DNA from: an uncultured Bartonella sp. | Lineage (GTDB): Bacteria > Pseudomonadota > Alphaproteobacteria > Rhizobiales > Rhizobiaceae | Direction: 5' to 3' | DNA length: 64,000 nt | Assembly: GCA_946481695.1 (NCBI GenBank) | Contig: CAMLON010000008.1 | Span: 1-64,000 of the forward strand | Translations under genes and position numbers: made by a program | Shown here: positions 46,971 to 56,217 of the stretch, piece after piece | Layout of the letters: each line of letters starts with the position of its first letter | Numbering within the stretch: the first letter of the stretch is position 1 | Notes under the pieces: generated by a model | Databases searched by the model: none | What the model was told of the DNA's origin: nothing | Seen by the model: only the letters and a program-made list of their open reading frames with translations

Positions 46971-47019
46971 GAGTGAAATATTCCACACCAATAAATGAAA
47001 TACCGTGGAATATTCACTC
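46971..47019. repeat. Long inverted repeat between lctP and lldD
   Basis: GAGTGAAATATTCCAC (46971-46986) pairs with GTGGAATATTCACTC (47005-47019) with one bulged A, giving a 15-bp stem and an 18-nt loop. No T-run follows on the plus strand; on the minus strand it is followed by T-rich sequence. It may attenuate or stabilise the lctP-lldD transcript. Confidence 0.6.
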
Positions 47020-47178
47020 GCATTTCCTGAAGTAACAATCACAATAGAGGTAACTGTTCTTGCGGAGAAATGCATTAAACAGGAAATATAATTTCTTTCA
47101 TAAGGCACTTTTTTGGCGACCATTCTGCCGGATTGGTACCGGATTTTGATCCTCACGACTAACAAGACGGGAAAAGAA

Positions 47179-48315
47179 ATGATTATATCTTCTATTTCAG
47201 ACTATCGCGAGGGTGCACGACGCAAACTCCCGCCATTTCTGTTTCATTATATTGATGGCGGTGCTTACGCAGAGCGTACCCTTCAACGCAATACAACCGA
47301 TTTGTCCGATATTGCGCTTCGTCAACGCATTTTGAAAAACATGTCGGAGCTCAGTCTTGAAACCGAGCTCTTCGGTGAAAAAATGAAAATGCCGGTGGCA
47401 CTTTCACCGGTGGGGCTTACCGGCATGTATGCACGCCGTGGTGAAGTTCAGGCAGCCAAGGCTGCCCAATCACGCGGTGTCCCCTTTACACTTTCGACCG
47501 TTTCTGTCTGCCCGATTGAAGAAGTTCAGGCCCAAGTTCCAAATCCGATCTGGTTCCAGCTTTATGTTCTTAAAGACCGCGGCTTCATGAAAAATGTTCT
47601 TGAACGGGCAGCTGCCCAAGGTATCAAGACGCTGGTTTTCACCGTCGATATGCCGGTTCCCGGTGCACGTTATCGTGACCGACATTCCGGCATGTCAGGC
47701 CCGTTTGCCAAATTACGCCAATATACACAAGCTGTTCTGCATCCGGCCTGGGCTTACGATGTCGGCATCATGGGACGGCCGCACGACCTTGGCAATATTT
47801 CCACCTATCGCGGAAAACCGACCAATCTGGAAGATTATATCGGTTGGCTAGGAGCCAATTTCGACCCGTCGATAAGCTGGAAAGATCTTGAATGGATTCG
47901 TGAATTCTGGAAGGGTCCAATGCTTATCAAAGGCATTCTCGACGTTGAAGATGCCCGCGATGCTGTGCGTTTCGGTGCAGACGGCGTTATTGTTTCCAAC
48001 CATGGCGGGCGTCAGCTTGATGGTGTGCCCTCAACCGTCAGGGCTTTGCCAAAAATTGCCGAAGTTTTAAAACCCGATCTCAAAGTTCTTGTTGATAGTG
48101 GCGTGCGTTCAGGCCTTGATGTTGTACGTATGATTGCACTGGGAGCCGATACAGTTATGCTTGGTCGTGCATTTGCTTACGCATTGGCAACTGATGGCGA
48201 AAAGGGCGTTGCCAATATGCTTGATCTCATAGCCAAGGAGATGCGTGTTGCAATGACATTGACAGGCGCCAAAAAAATTGCCGATATCAATGCGGATATG
48301 CTCGTCAAAGATTGA
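47179..48315 (+). CDS. lldD: L-lactate dehydrogenase, FMN-dependent, quinone-linked
   Basis: A 378-residue FMN TIM-barrel enzyme of the alpha-hydroxy-acid oxidase family, oxidising L-lactate to pyruvate and passing electrons to the quinone pool at the membrane. The catalytic histidine is H275 in [11 protein letters not shown], the position known from E. coli LldD. Other landmarks: [46 protein letters not shown] and [17 protein letters not shown] 47179 is chosen; an upstream frame extension to 47113 has no support. Followed by an intrinsic terminator at 48427. Confidence 0.95.
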   Translation: MIISSISDYREGARRKLPPFLFHYIDGGAYAERTLQRNTTDLSDIALRQRILKNMSELSLETELFGEKMKMPVALSPVGLTGMYARRGEVQAAKAAQSRGVPFTLSTVSVCPIEEVQAQVPNPIWFQLYVLKDRGFMKNVLERAAAQGIKTLVFTVDMPVPGARYRDRHSGMSGPFAKLRQYTQAVLHPAWAYDVGIMGRPHDLGNISTYRGKPTNLEDYIGWLGANFDPSISWKDLEWIREFWKGPMLIKGILDVEDARDAVRFGADGVIVSNHGGRQLDGVPSTVRALPKIAEVLKPDLKVLVDSGVRSGLDVVRMIALGADTVMLGRAFAYALATDGEKGVANMLDLIAKEMRVAMTLTGAKKIADINADMLVKD

Positions 48316-48426
48316 AAAACGGGCTTCAAAATCGACATTGCAAAAGCCTGAAACAAGTCGATTTTCAATGAACCGCACAAAGCGGGTTGTTCTCTTTTGG
48401 TTTTTTATAAAATGCTTTTGATAAAT

Positions 48427-48471
48427 AGGGCTGTTGGTGTGGAGGAATTACGCTAGCAGCCCTTTAATTTT
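48427..48471 (+). terminator. Intrinsic terminator of the lactate genes
   Basis: AGGGCTG (48427-48433) pairs with CAGCCCT (48457-48463), extended by further Watson-Crick and wobble pairs to about 14 bp, with a T-rich tail (TTTAATTTT). About 110 bp after lldD. Confidence 0.65.
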
Positions 48472-49331
48472 CTATCCTGACCGGCGAAAATGACTTGCAA
48501 GAAGTTTAAACTTCGTTCCCTTTTATAAAACCGCTTTCCGGCTCTTGTCCGGAATTTTTTCCGCACCATGCCAATTTTTCCCTTGCTGGTCATACTTTTT
48601 TAGAGCTGGTTATTCTTTTCGTGGGCTTCCTGATTGCAACCCTTTGAGACATCTTCCACCACTCTTCAGGTCTTTTCCAAGTGATGAGAATTCTAAAAGT
48701 TGCAGCATACTCCCGAAATTATGGTTGACGGCAAAATTCAAGCAACTATGGCGCTCTTATCCGGCCTGCATAATTTATTCACCACAATTTGCCTGTATTG
48801 CTTAAATGATAAACTGAAAAGGCGTTTACCAAATCATTTTTCAGCTTTGTTGTTTTTGTATTTTGCCTGTCACTATCGCTTTTTAGGCTACTCGTGACAA
48901 ATTATGAAAATTTGAATGTTGTGCCTTGTCCAAATAGTTTTTAAAAAAATTTATTTTTTAAGAAAACTTAATATTTCCACTGGAAAATTGTTCAACAAAA
49001 GAAAACGTCCACCTTCAGAGATCGGGAAAAATAAGCCGGTTTTCTCAAGGGAAGACCGAAGATTTTTCATATTTTGCTCAAAAAAATTTTTAAAAAATTT
49101 ATTTAATTTTTTTAAAAAAGAGAAAATATCTTTCGCAAATAAAAAAATAAAAGGTTGAACAATTCGTGAAAAAAAGAAATATTAGGCTTGTCCATAGCAA
49201 GTTTGCGGGGAATTAAAAATGTCTCTTCCTTTACAATTCAACGTTTTTCAATCGCTCCTTTCTTCAAAAAGCGGCAAGAAAACGCGCTGCTTGTCTTTTT
49301 CTTCCCCCCTCATCAATAGGCAATTTTAAAA
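48472..49331. other. AT-rich intergenic region without a recognisable gene
   Basis: About 860 bp. Frames such as 48545-48805 and 48916-49158 look spurious: they are rich in Lys/Phe from A- and T-runs and have no ribosome binding site. The part from about 49060 to 49160 is almost pure A/T. The right end must hold the promoter of the next operon. Confidence 0.5.
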
Positions 49332-50390
49332 ATGTTATCCCCTCGTTTGAAGGGCTTCAATAAGCTCTATCCGTGGGCTGAAGCCCATGCAGAGGAATGG
49401 GACACCACGTTTCAATCCTCGAAAATTATATTGGAGAGCCTGGCAAAAGAAAAATTGACCGGCGTAGGTGTGCCGGAAAAATTCGGTGGCGATGGCAAAA
49501 CCATTGCCCATGCTATTTTGACGATTTCCGATATTGCCTATTCCTCGTTCACTGCTGCCTTCGTCCTATGGGCGCATCGCGCTTATATCGAATGCGTTTT
49601 GCAAAGCCCGAACGAAGCGCTCAAAAGCCATCAATTACCGCTTTTGACATCAGGTAAAATGGCCGGCTCTGCCGGTCTTTCCAATTTGATGAAGCATCTT
49701 TGCGGCCTCGAAAAAATGGAAAATTTTGCTTCGCTTGATAATGGCTGCTATCACCTCACCGGTAAAATGCCGTGGATTACCAATATCGACTGCCAAGGCT
49801 TTTTTGCAGCCTGTGCAGCCGAACTTGATAACGGGCGCGCTGTTGTTTTCAGCCTTGAAAATAGTGACAAGGGGGTAAATGTCCAATCGCTCGATTTATT
49901 GGCTTTGCGTTCAAGCGGTACAAAAGCGATCATTATGGATAAAGTCGCTCTGACAGCTGACCGGATTTTGCATGACAATATTGCAGAATGGCTAAAAACA
50001 TTGCGTCCGGCTTTTATTGCGCTTCAATGCGGTTTATTTTCAGGATTGGCAGCGCGCTTTATTGACGAAGCCAAAAAGCATTTCAATGCGCGAAGAGCGT
50101 CGCTCAAAGGCGACATAGACGAGGTAGACAAAAAGCTTTCAAGCCTGCGCGACGCACTTATCAAAGGCGTAAACAATCACCATTTTGTCGACGCTCCCGA
50201 AGATCTATTCAGGCTGCGCATCCGTTTGACCGACTGGCTCTGGAAAGCGGTTCTGCTTGAATTGGAAACCCGTGGTGGCGGCGCTTATCTCATAGAGACT
50301 GCCGAAGGTTTTCCCCGTCGTTTGCGCGAGGCAAGTTTTGTTCCAATTATTACCCCCAGTGTCACACAGCTTAAAAAAGCTTTGGCGTGA
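49332..50390 (+). CDS. Acyl-CoA dehydrogenase-like flavoprotein (DszC/SfnB-like group)
   Basis: A 352-residue member of the acyl-CoA dehydrogenase fold, somewhat short for the family. Seen: VGVPEKFGGDGKTIA near residues 47-61, a middle domain with GKMAGSAGLSNL, GKMPWITNIDCQGFFA, and a C-terminal RGGGAYLIETAEGFPRRLREA, the arrangement of flavin monooxygenase-like family members of the DszC/SfnB group. It heads an operon with a nitrate/sulfonate/taurine-type ABC transporter, so oxidation of an imported organosulfur compound is a reasonable inference. The substrate is not readable from sequence, and a true dehydrogenase role cannot be excluded. Confidence 0.75.
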   Translation: MLSPRLKGFNKLYPWAEAHAEEWDTTFQSSKIILESLAKEKLTGVGVPEKFGGDGKTIAHAILTISDIAYSSFTAAFVLWAHRAYIECVLQSPNEALKSHQLPLLTSGKMAGSAGLSNLMKHLCGLEKMENFASLDNGCYHLTGKMPWITNIDCQGFFAACAAELDNGRAVVFSLENSDKGVNVQSLDLLALRSSGTKAIIMDKVALTADRILHDNIAEWLKTLRPAFIALQCGLFSGLAARFIDEAKKHFNARRASLKGDIDEVDKKLSSLRDALIKGVNNHHFVDAPEDLFRLRIRLTDWLWKAVLLELETRGGGAYLIETAEGFPRRLREASFVPIITPSVTQLKKALA

Positions 50391-50415
50391 TTAACCCTTT
50401 TATGCATTCAAATTC

Positions 50416-51201
50416 ATGACAGAAAAAGCCCCCCTTCTTGAAGCAAAAAACATCGTTTTGCGGTATCGCGACGATGCACCCCCTATTCTTGAAAATTTCA
50501 ACCTCGCAATCGGAAGAAATGAAACAGTTTCCATTCTGGGGCCAAGTGGTGTCGGAAAATCGAGCCTGTTACGTGTGCTTTCCGGCCTGCAAAAGCCAAA
50601 TGGCGGCCATATTTTTGTACACGGTAAAGAGCTTACCCGTGTTGACCCGAATATTGCTGTTGCCTTTCAAAATCCGGGTTTATTGCCGTGGCTGACATTG
50701 GAAAAAAATGTGGCCTTCGGCCTTGATTTCAAAAACCGTGAAAAGCTTGAAAAAAGCGAAAGGCAAAATCGGGTGAATAAAGCGATCCATGAAGTGGGGC
50801 TCGATTATGCGCGGAAACTTCGCCCCTCCGAGCTTTCCGGCGGCATGGCACAGCGGGCAGGACTGGCACGTTGCTTTGCAAGAAATCCGGAACTGCTTTT
50901 TCTTGACGAACCGTTTGGTGCACTTGACGAATTGACACGGCAGGATATGCAAAATCTGCTGATTAAACTCGTTAAAGAATTCTCCGCTTCAACGCTTCTT
51001 GTAACGCACGATATTGACGAAGCATTGCTTGTCAGCGAACGGGTTATTCTGCTTGGCGGAAAACCGGCAAACATCATCGGCACATGGACAATCAATTTCC
51101 CGAAACCACGCAATAACTTTGTCGAAGAACTCGGCAAAATCCGTATCGAAATTCTTGCAGCTTTGAGAGATGCAGGACTTAAAAAAAGAGATGAAATATG
51201 A
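50416..51201 (+). CDS. ABC transporter ATPase, nitrate/sulfonate/taurine type
   Basis: A 261-residue cytoplasmic ATPase of the SsuB/TauB/NrtD group. Walker A GPSGVGKSS near 40-48, Q-loop AFQNPGLLPWLTLEKNV, signature LSGGMAQRAGLARCFA and Walker B ELLFLDEPFGALDELTR are all intact, as is the H-loop in TLLVTHDIDEALL. Its end overlaps the start of the binding-protein gene by four bases, so it belongs to the same operon. Confidence 0.88.
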   Translation: MTEKAPLLEAKNIVLRYRDDAPPILENFNLAIGRNETVSILGPSGVGKSSLLRVLSGLQKPNGGHIFVHGKELTRVDPNIAVAFQNPGLLPWLTLEKNVAFGLDFKNREKLEKSERQNRVNKAIHEVGLDYARKLRPSELSGGMAQRAGLARCFARNPELLFLDEPFGALDELTRQDMQNLLIKLVKEFSASTLLVTHDIDEALLVSERVILLGGKPANIIGTWTINFPKPRNNFVEELGKIRIEILAALRDAGLKKRDEI

Positions 51202-52385
51202 AAGATGAATATTTTTCCCGCCGCGACATTTTGCGGCTATCGGCTTTATTGACGGCAAGTGGTGCTTTGCCGTTTTTAAATATTGGAAAAGCAAAATCAC
51301 AGGAAAAGGATGAACCGGTTAAAGTCGGCTATTTGCCTATCACCGATGCAACAGCACTGCTTGTGGCTCATGGTAAAGGCTTTTTTGAAAGCGAAGGTTT
51401 GAAAGCCGAAAAACCGGTTCTCTTTCGTAGCTGGTCACAAATCGTGGAAGCTTTTTTTGCCGGCCAGATCAATGTGATGCATGTCCTTTCACCAATCGCC
51501 ATCTGGGCACGCTATTCAAGCAAGGCGCCGCTTAAAGTCGTTGCCTGGAACCATATGAGCGGCTCCGGTTTTTCTGTTGCCAATGACATCAATTCCATTT
51601 CCGATCTTGGCGGCAAAAACGTTGCTATACCATTCTGGTATTCAATCCACACAGTCGTTTTACAAATGATCTTGCGCAAAAACGGCTTGACACCTGTTTC
51701 GAGAAAAAGCGGCACAATTGAAAAAAATGAAGTCAATATGGTGATCATGGCACCATCGGATATGATACCGGCTGTTGCCAATGGTCAGGTTTCGGGCTTT
51801 ATCGTTGCAGAACCCTTCAATGCGGCAGGTGAAGCGGCCAAAGTTTCAAAACTTGCAAGATTTACAGCCGATGTCTGGCGTGACCATGCCTGCTGTCTTG
51901 TCTGTATGCAGGAAAACGACCTGAAGGAGCGCCCCGAATGGTCGCAAAAAGTCGTATCCGCCATGGTCAAAGCGCAATTGTGGACAGCAAAGAACCGCGA
52001 AGAAACAGCGCTTCTTCTTTCCAAAGAAAATCCGAACAAATATATGCCTTTCGGTTCCGATGTTCTCAAACGTGTTCTCGTGTCAAACGCGGATGATAAC
52101 CGGTTTTATGAAAAATCGGGTGCAATCATTCACCCCGATTGGCTTGAAAAGCGCATAGATTTTCAGCCCTATCCTTATCCAAGCTACACCGAAGAACTGG
52201 TAAGACGGCTGAAAGACACTTTGATAGAAGGTGATAACGCGTTTCTTCAAACACTTGATCCGGCTTTTGCGGCAAAAGACCTTGTTGATGACCAATTTGT
52301 CAAACACGCATTAAGCGAAGTTGGCGGACTTCCCGCTTTCGGCATGAAAGACAGTTTCGTGCGCAATGAAGAGATTGAAGTTTAA
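51198..52385 (+). CDS. ABC transporter periplasmic binding protein, NrtA/SsuA type, Tat-exported
   Basis: A 395-residue binding protein with a twin-arginine signal (SRRDILRLSALLTASGALPF), unusual in the family, where Sec export is common. The mature domain has VKVGYLPITDATALLVAHGKG, ESEGLKAEKPVLF, the FFAGQINVMHVLSP segment and VAIPFWYSIHTVV, typical of the NMT1/NrtA/SsuA fold for nitrate, sulfonates or taurine. Four-base overlap with the ATPase gene. Tat export could mean that the protein folds before export, sometimes because of a cofactor. Confidence 0.85.
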   Translation: MKDEYFSRRDILRLSALLTASGALPFLNIGKAKSQEKDEPVKVGYLPITDATALLVAHGKGFFESEGLKAEKPVLFRSWSQIVEAFFAGQINVMHVLSPIAIWARYSSKAPLKVVAWNHMSGSGFSVANDINSISDLGGKNVAIPFWYSIHTVVLQMILRKNGLTPVSRKSGTIEKNEVNMVIMAPSDMIPAVANGQVSGFIVAEPFNAAGEAAKVSKLARFTADVWRDHACCLVCMQENDLKERPEWSQKVVSAMVKAQLWTAKNREETALLLSKENPNKYMPFGSDVLKRVLVSNADDNRFYEKSGAIIHPDWLEKRIDFQPYPYPSYTEELVRRLKDTLIEGDNAFLQTLDPAFAAKDLVDDQFVKHALSEVGGLPAFGMKDSFVRNEEIEV

Positions 52386-52401
52386 CGGGGAGAAAAGCGT
52401 G

Positions 52402-53148
52402 ATGAAAAGCTGTCTTCGCCATTTGTCCGGTCTATCGGGACTTGTTGTGCTTCTTCTCCTCTGGTGGCTTGGAACAGATGTTTTGAGCGCCAAAAACAGC
52501 TTTGCAAGCCGTTTTTCGGTCGAAGAAACATTGCCGACTTTCTGGCACTTGTTGACCGGCTCAGATTTATTTCTTCACGCTCTCATCAGCCTTAAACGCA
52601 TCGTCGTCGGTTTGGTTTTTGCGCTCATCATAGGTGTGCCTGTCGGGCTTTTGATCGGCGCCAAGCCATGGGTGGAAAGAGCGACCGGCCCGGCATTCCA
52701 GTTTCTGCGCATGATCTCGCCATTGTCGTGGATGCCGATTGCCGTCATGGTTTTCGGCATTGGCGACAAGCCGATCTATTTTCTTCTCACCTTTGCTACC
52801 GTCTGGCCAATCATGTTCAACACGGCAGCAGGTGTCAAACAACTTGACCGGCATTTTCTGCTGGTTGCAAAAAGCCTTGCTGCAACACAAAGTGAAACAT
52901 TGCTCTATGTGGTTTTTCCGGGAATTTTGAGCCATATGATGACGGGGATCCGTTTGGCTATCGGCATTGCATGGATTATCATTGTGCCTTGTGAAATGTT
53001 GGGGGTTTCGGCAGGCCTCGGCTATTTCATTCTCGATACACGCGACCGGCTTGCTTATCCTGAGCTGATGTCAACCATTCTGCTTATCGGATTGATCGGC
53101 TATTTGCTTGATAGCGCGGTTCGTGCGGCTGCCCGCCGCCTTGGCTGA
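52402..53148 (+). CDS. ABC transporter permease, SsuC/TauC type
   Basis: A 248-residue inner-membrane permease with about six helices (LSGLVVLLLLWWLGTD at the start). The cytoplasmic EAA loop is VAKSLAATQSETLLYVVFPG. It has RIVVGLVFALIIGVPVGLLIG, PLSWMPIAVMVFGIG and the WIIIVPCEMLGVSAGLGYFI segment, typical of the SsuC/NrtB group. ATG 52402 is chosen; GGGGAG lies nine bases upstream. Last gene of the operon; a run of rho-independent features is not evident downstream. Confidence 0.87.
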   Translation: MKSCLRHLSGLSGLVVLLLLWWLGTDVLSAKNSFASRFSVEETLPTFWHLLTGSDLFLHALISLKRIVVGLVFALIIGVPVGLLIGAKPWVERATGPAFQFLRMISPLSWMPIAVMVFGIGDKPIYFLLTFATVWPIMFNTAAGVKQLDRHFLLVAKSLAATQSETLLYVVFPGILSHMMTGIRLAIGIAWIIIVPCEMLGVSAGLGYFILDTRDRLAYPELMSTILLIGLIGYLLDSAVRAAARRLG

Positions 53149-53479
53149 TCTTACCTTGCGACTTTGGCTGATAAAAATGACCCGAACCGGATTTTAAAAG
53201 GAAGGGGGCAAAAGTCCCCCCTCCTTTACATGAGTGTTTTAAAGAAACTGGATAACCGGATGTGGGGTTAACAGCCGCAATAATTTTCAATCGTGAACAT
53301 TGCTAACAGTCGATATTTTCTGAAAATCCCGACTGCAATAAACGGAAAAGACAAGAACAAGAAGGCAAATTTTCTCAAGTTTTGCTTATCCGGCAGACCT
53401 TTCCCACAAAAAGCAAGGAAAAATAACCCTTTGCTTTACGACCGCTATGTGGGTCTTCTGCCATCATTCTACTAACGCA

Positions 53480-53884
53480 TTAACGAGCGGGTTTCTCATC
53501 CGGTTTTGCGTTCTTGTGCTGGTTTTTTTCAAATTTTTCCAGTGCGTCGCAATTGCTTTTTCCCCAATCAATCAGCATTTCAACCGGCTCGCAAAATCTT
53601 TTTCCAAGCGGGGTGAGCGAATATTCAACCTTGGGGGGAACAACCGTATAGACATGGCGGCGAACGAGCCCGCCTTGTTCAAGATCACGCAATGTCTGGA
53701 TCATCATTTTTTTGGAAATTCCGGGTAAAGCACGTTGCAATTCACCAGTGCGACATTTGCCATTCGGCCAATGGAACAATGCATGTAAAAGCATACTTTT
53801 CCATTTGACCGAAAATAATTCCATAATTCTTCGTGCCGGACAGGTTTCGACAAAGACAAGGTTTTCATTGGTGTTTTTCGGCAT
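53480..53884 (-). CDS. HxlR-family transcriptional regulator
   Basis: A 134-residue winged-helix regulator (ATG 53884; GTG three codons upstream is possible). Landmarks: the CPARRIMELFSVKWKSMLLH start with its conserved Cys and KW, RTGELQRALPGISKKMM (recognition helix), LRDLEQGGLVRR and VEYSLTPLGK. The lone Cys near residue 15 is at the position that senses electrophiles or oxidants in relatives such as HypR and YodB. Divergent from the MFS gene at 53989 with a 104-bp shared control region, which it should repress. Confidence 0.9.
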   Translation of the reverse strand: MPKNTNENLVFVETCPARRIMELFSVKWKSMLLHALFHWPNGKCRTGELQRALPGISKKMMIQTLRDLEQGGLVRRHVYTVVPPKVEYSLTPLGKRFCEPVEMLIDWGKSNCDALEKFEKNQHKNAKPDEKPAR

Positions 53885-53988
53885 AATAGTCACTTTTTGG
53901 TATCTATGTCCCTATCAAGTACCTTCTAGCATATTTTTTACTACTAGCCTAGCTGTTTCCTGTATCTAACAAATCAGGGAATATCATT

Positions 53989-55182
53989 ATGCCAGCTGCT
54001 TTATGGGCTTTTGCAATCGCCGCTTTCGGTATCGGCACAACAGAATATATTATTTCCGGCCTGTTGCCGGCCATTCAGGCAGAGTTTCACATTTCGGTTT
54101 CGGCTGCCGGTTTCATGGCAACCTCTTATGCATTGGGAGTGTTTTTCGGAACACCGATTATCATCATATTGGGAAGCAATGTCGAAAAGAAAAAACTGCT
54201 GCTTATTGCATTGACATTTTTCATCGTCGGAAATTTTCTGACGGCTCTTGCACCCAATTTCACCACCGCCATTTTCGGGCGGGTTATTGATTCGCTTTGC
54301 CACGGAGTTTTCATCGGTATCGCTTCTGTCCTTGCCGCCGACCTCGTCCCTCAGGATAAGCGAACCAGCGCAATCGCCTTCATGTTCAGCGGCATGACAG
54401 CAGCCAATTTCATCGGCGTTCCTGCCGGTACATGGTTCAGTCATATGACATCATGGCGCACCACTTTTTACCTCATTACACTTATCGGTGTGCTTGCTTT
54501 TGTTGCAACGTCGAGACTGGTTCCAAAACAGCCGCAACATCATGAACAATCGTTGAAAAACGAACTTTTTGTTTTTGGCGATATTCATGTTCTTCTTGCC
54601 ATGGGCATTACTATTTTAGGCCCTGCGGCATTTTTTACCTCGATTACCTATATCGCCCCGATGGCCAAAGAGCTTGGTCATTTTTCCGATCAGGGCGTTA
54701 CATTTCTTTTGTTCATTTTTGGTGGGGGCCTGTTTGTCGGAAATTATTTGGGTGGCAAATTTGCCGACCGTGCATTAATGCCGGTTCTCTATATTACGCT
54801 CTTCGGGCAAGCCGTTGTGATGTTGTTTTTCTATTTCACAATAGCCAACAAAATTGCGGATGTATTTTCTATATTTTTCATGGCTGCCTTCGGCTTTGCC
54901 AGTGTCTCGCCAATCCAGCGCCTTGTTATGGATAGGGCAAAAGCCGCCGGCGGTGCCAATCTTGCTTCGGCAGTCAATATCGGCTTTTTCAACCTTGGTA
55001 ATGCGCTGGGGTCATGGCTCGGTGGTCTGGTGATCGCCCTTGGCTTCGGCTATGCCTCGCCGAACTGGGCAGGCGCTTGCCTTTCTTTTGCAGCCCTTTT
55101 CCTTGCTGTTCTCTCAAGCCTTTTTGCAAAACATCAGGCAAAGCAGAAATTGAGGGAATGTTGTCCGTCAAGCTACAAATAA
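53989..55182 (+). CDS. MFS drug/sugar efflux transporter (AraJ/YdhP-like)
   Basis: A 397-residue inner-membrane major facilitator with 12 predicted helices. It shows FGIGTTEYIISGLLPAIQ and SAAGFMATSYALGVFFGTP near the start, GRVIDSLCHGVFIGIASVLA between helices 4 and 5, and PIQRLVMDRAK in the second half. It resembles the DHA1 arabinose-polymer/drug exporters. It is transcribed divergently from the HxlR gene. The control region contains CTAG-rich half sites (near 53920-53952), suitable for a dimeric regulator. Two repeated hairpins after the gene (55211-55286) form its terminators. Confidence 0.88.
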   Translation: MPAALWAFAIAAFGIGTTEYIISGLLPAIQAEFHISVSAAGFMATSYALGVFFGTPIIIILGSNVEKKKLLLIALTFFIVGNFLTALAPNFTTAIFGRVIDSLCHGVFIGIASVLAADLVPQDKRTSAIAFMFSGMTAANFIGVPAGTWFSHMTSWRTTFYLITLIGVLAFVATSRLVPKQPQHHEQSLKNELFVFGDIHVLLAMGITILGPAAFFTSITYIAPMAKELGHFSDQGVTFLLFIFGGGLFVGNYLGGKFADRALMPVLYITLFGQAVVMLFFYFTIANKIADVFSIFFMAAFGFASVSPIQRLVMDRAKAAGGANLASAVNIGFFNLGNALGSWLGGLVIALGFGYASPNWAGACLSFAALFLAVLSSLFAKHQAKQKLRECCPSSYK

Positions 55183-55210
55183 ACAATTAACTATAGGGGG
55201 CAATCAAGCC

Positions 55211-55286
55211 CCTTAACTCGGCGGGGCATTCCAATCCCCGCTTTCCTTCCTTAACTCGGCGGGGCATCCCAGTCCCCGCTTTTTCC
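55211..55286 (+). terminator. Duplicated 38-bp unit with tandem GC-rich terminator hairpins
   Basis: Two 38-bp copies (55211-55248 and 55249-55286) of CCTTAACTCGGCGGGGCA... differ at a few bases. Each folds as GCGGGG paired with CCCCGC followed by CTTTCCTT or CTTTTTCC. They are 30 bp after the MFS gene and appear to be a terminator duplicated by tandem repeat expansion. Confidence 0.8.
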
Positions 55287-55794
55287 CCCTCTTGCGGGAC
55301 GGGAAAAATATATCAAATATGATCTAAACCATATCACAAGGTCAAGGCTGTAAGACAAACGCATAGGCAATGACATCCTGCATCTTGTGAAAGATTGCGA
55401 CTTAATGCCATTTTCAAAAGTTTGATAAATCATGGCGGAAGCCTTTGGCAATTCCAGCTATTTTATAATCAGTCGCTTTAAAACAACCGGACACCAAGAT
55501 TTCAAAGCCTGATGATTTTTTCTACCGCCGGAACAGGTTTTACGTCTCTTTCGGAAGTCCAAGAAAATCTCAAACTTTCCCACTTCGCAGCAATCAAAAA
55601 TATTAAATACCTCACGCTTCCGGTTTATAAACTGACCAACTCCGGCAAGACGGAAGCGTTACGAATGATAAAATGCCTGTGGTTTTAAACCGGCCGGAAT
55701 TCAGCTCCACCAGTCAACATGTTGTCTGATGTCCAAATTAAATCGATTGCGCAAGTCGTCGGGGGTTAAGTCTTGAGTGCCTAAATTAATCCCG

Positions 55795-56140
55795 GTGCTC
55801 AAGCTAACCGGCGTAAGTCCTGAATATCCGGATTGACCCGTTTTCAAATTAACCGGTGCAAGTAATCGAGCGTCCGCATCGACAGGCGTTCAAGTAGACT
55901 GATCTAAATCGTCGACGTTTTAAATTAACCGGCTTTCAAATCAACCAGTGCAAGTCTTTGAGGTTTCAAAGTGACAAGCTTTCAACCCGACTGATGTAAA
56001 TCACTGACGTTTCAAAACGCCCGACTTTCAAGCCGGCCGATGTAAATCTTCAAACGTCCAAACTGGCAAGCTTTCAAACCGACTGATGTAAGTCGTTGAG
56101 GTTTCAAATTGACCAGTTTTCATGTCAACTTCTATCGAAG
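55795..56140. repeat. 46-bp-period degenerate tandem repeat, about seven units
   Basis: Six consecutive units have exactly 46 bp (55840, 55886, 55932, 55978, 56024 and 56070 onward), with one shorter unit before and a partial unit after. The consensus begins GCTTTCAAACCGACTGATGT and continues with AAGTCGTTGAGGTTTCAAA and TTGACCA. Each unit contains a second TTTCAAA-type half, so there is an internal sub-period. The units lie directly end to end with no unique spacers. 46 is not a multiple of three and no frame stays open, so the array is not coding. Confidence 0.85.
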
Positions 56141-56184
56141 TCAATCTGTGTCAAAGTCTACCCACATTCAGGCGGCGGAGGCGT

Positions 56185-56217
56185 TAACCAACGTTCAAGC
56201 AGTTCACACGTTGGTTA
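56185..56217. repeat. Inverted repeat in the repeat-rich region
   Basis: TAACCAACG (56185-56193) and CGTTGGTTA (56209-56217) form a perfect 9-bp stem with a 15-nt loop. It lies among weak TTCAAGCAG-type direct repeats just beyond the 46-bp array. Confidence 0.55.

Noticed and set aside
48916..49158. Open frame of 80 codons rich in Lys and Phe
   Set aside because: It follows from A- and T-runs, has no ribosome binding site and resembles no family.
55840..56115. CRISPR array
   Set aside because: Units are contiguous with no unique spacers, the repeats are strongly diverged, and no cas genes are present.
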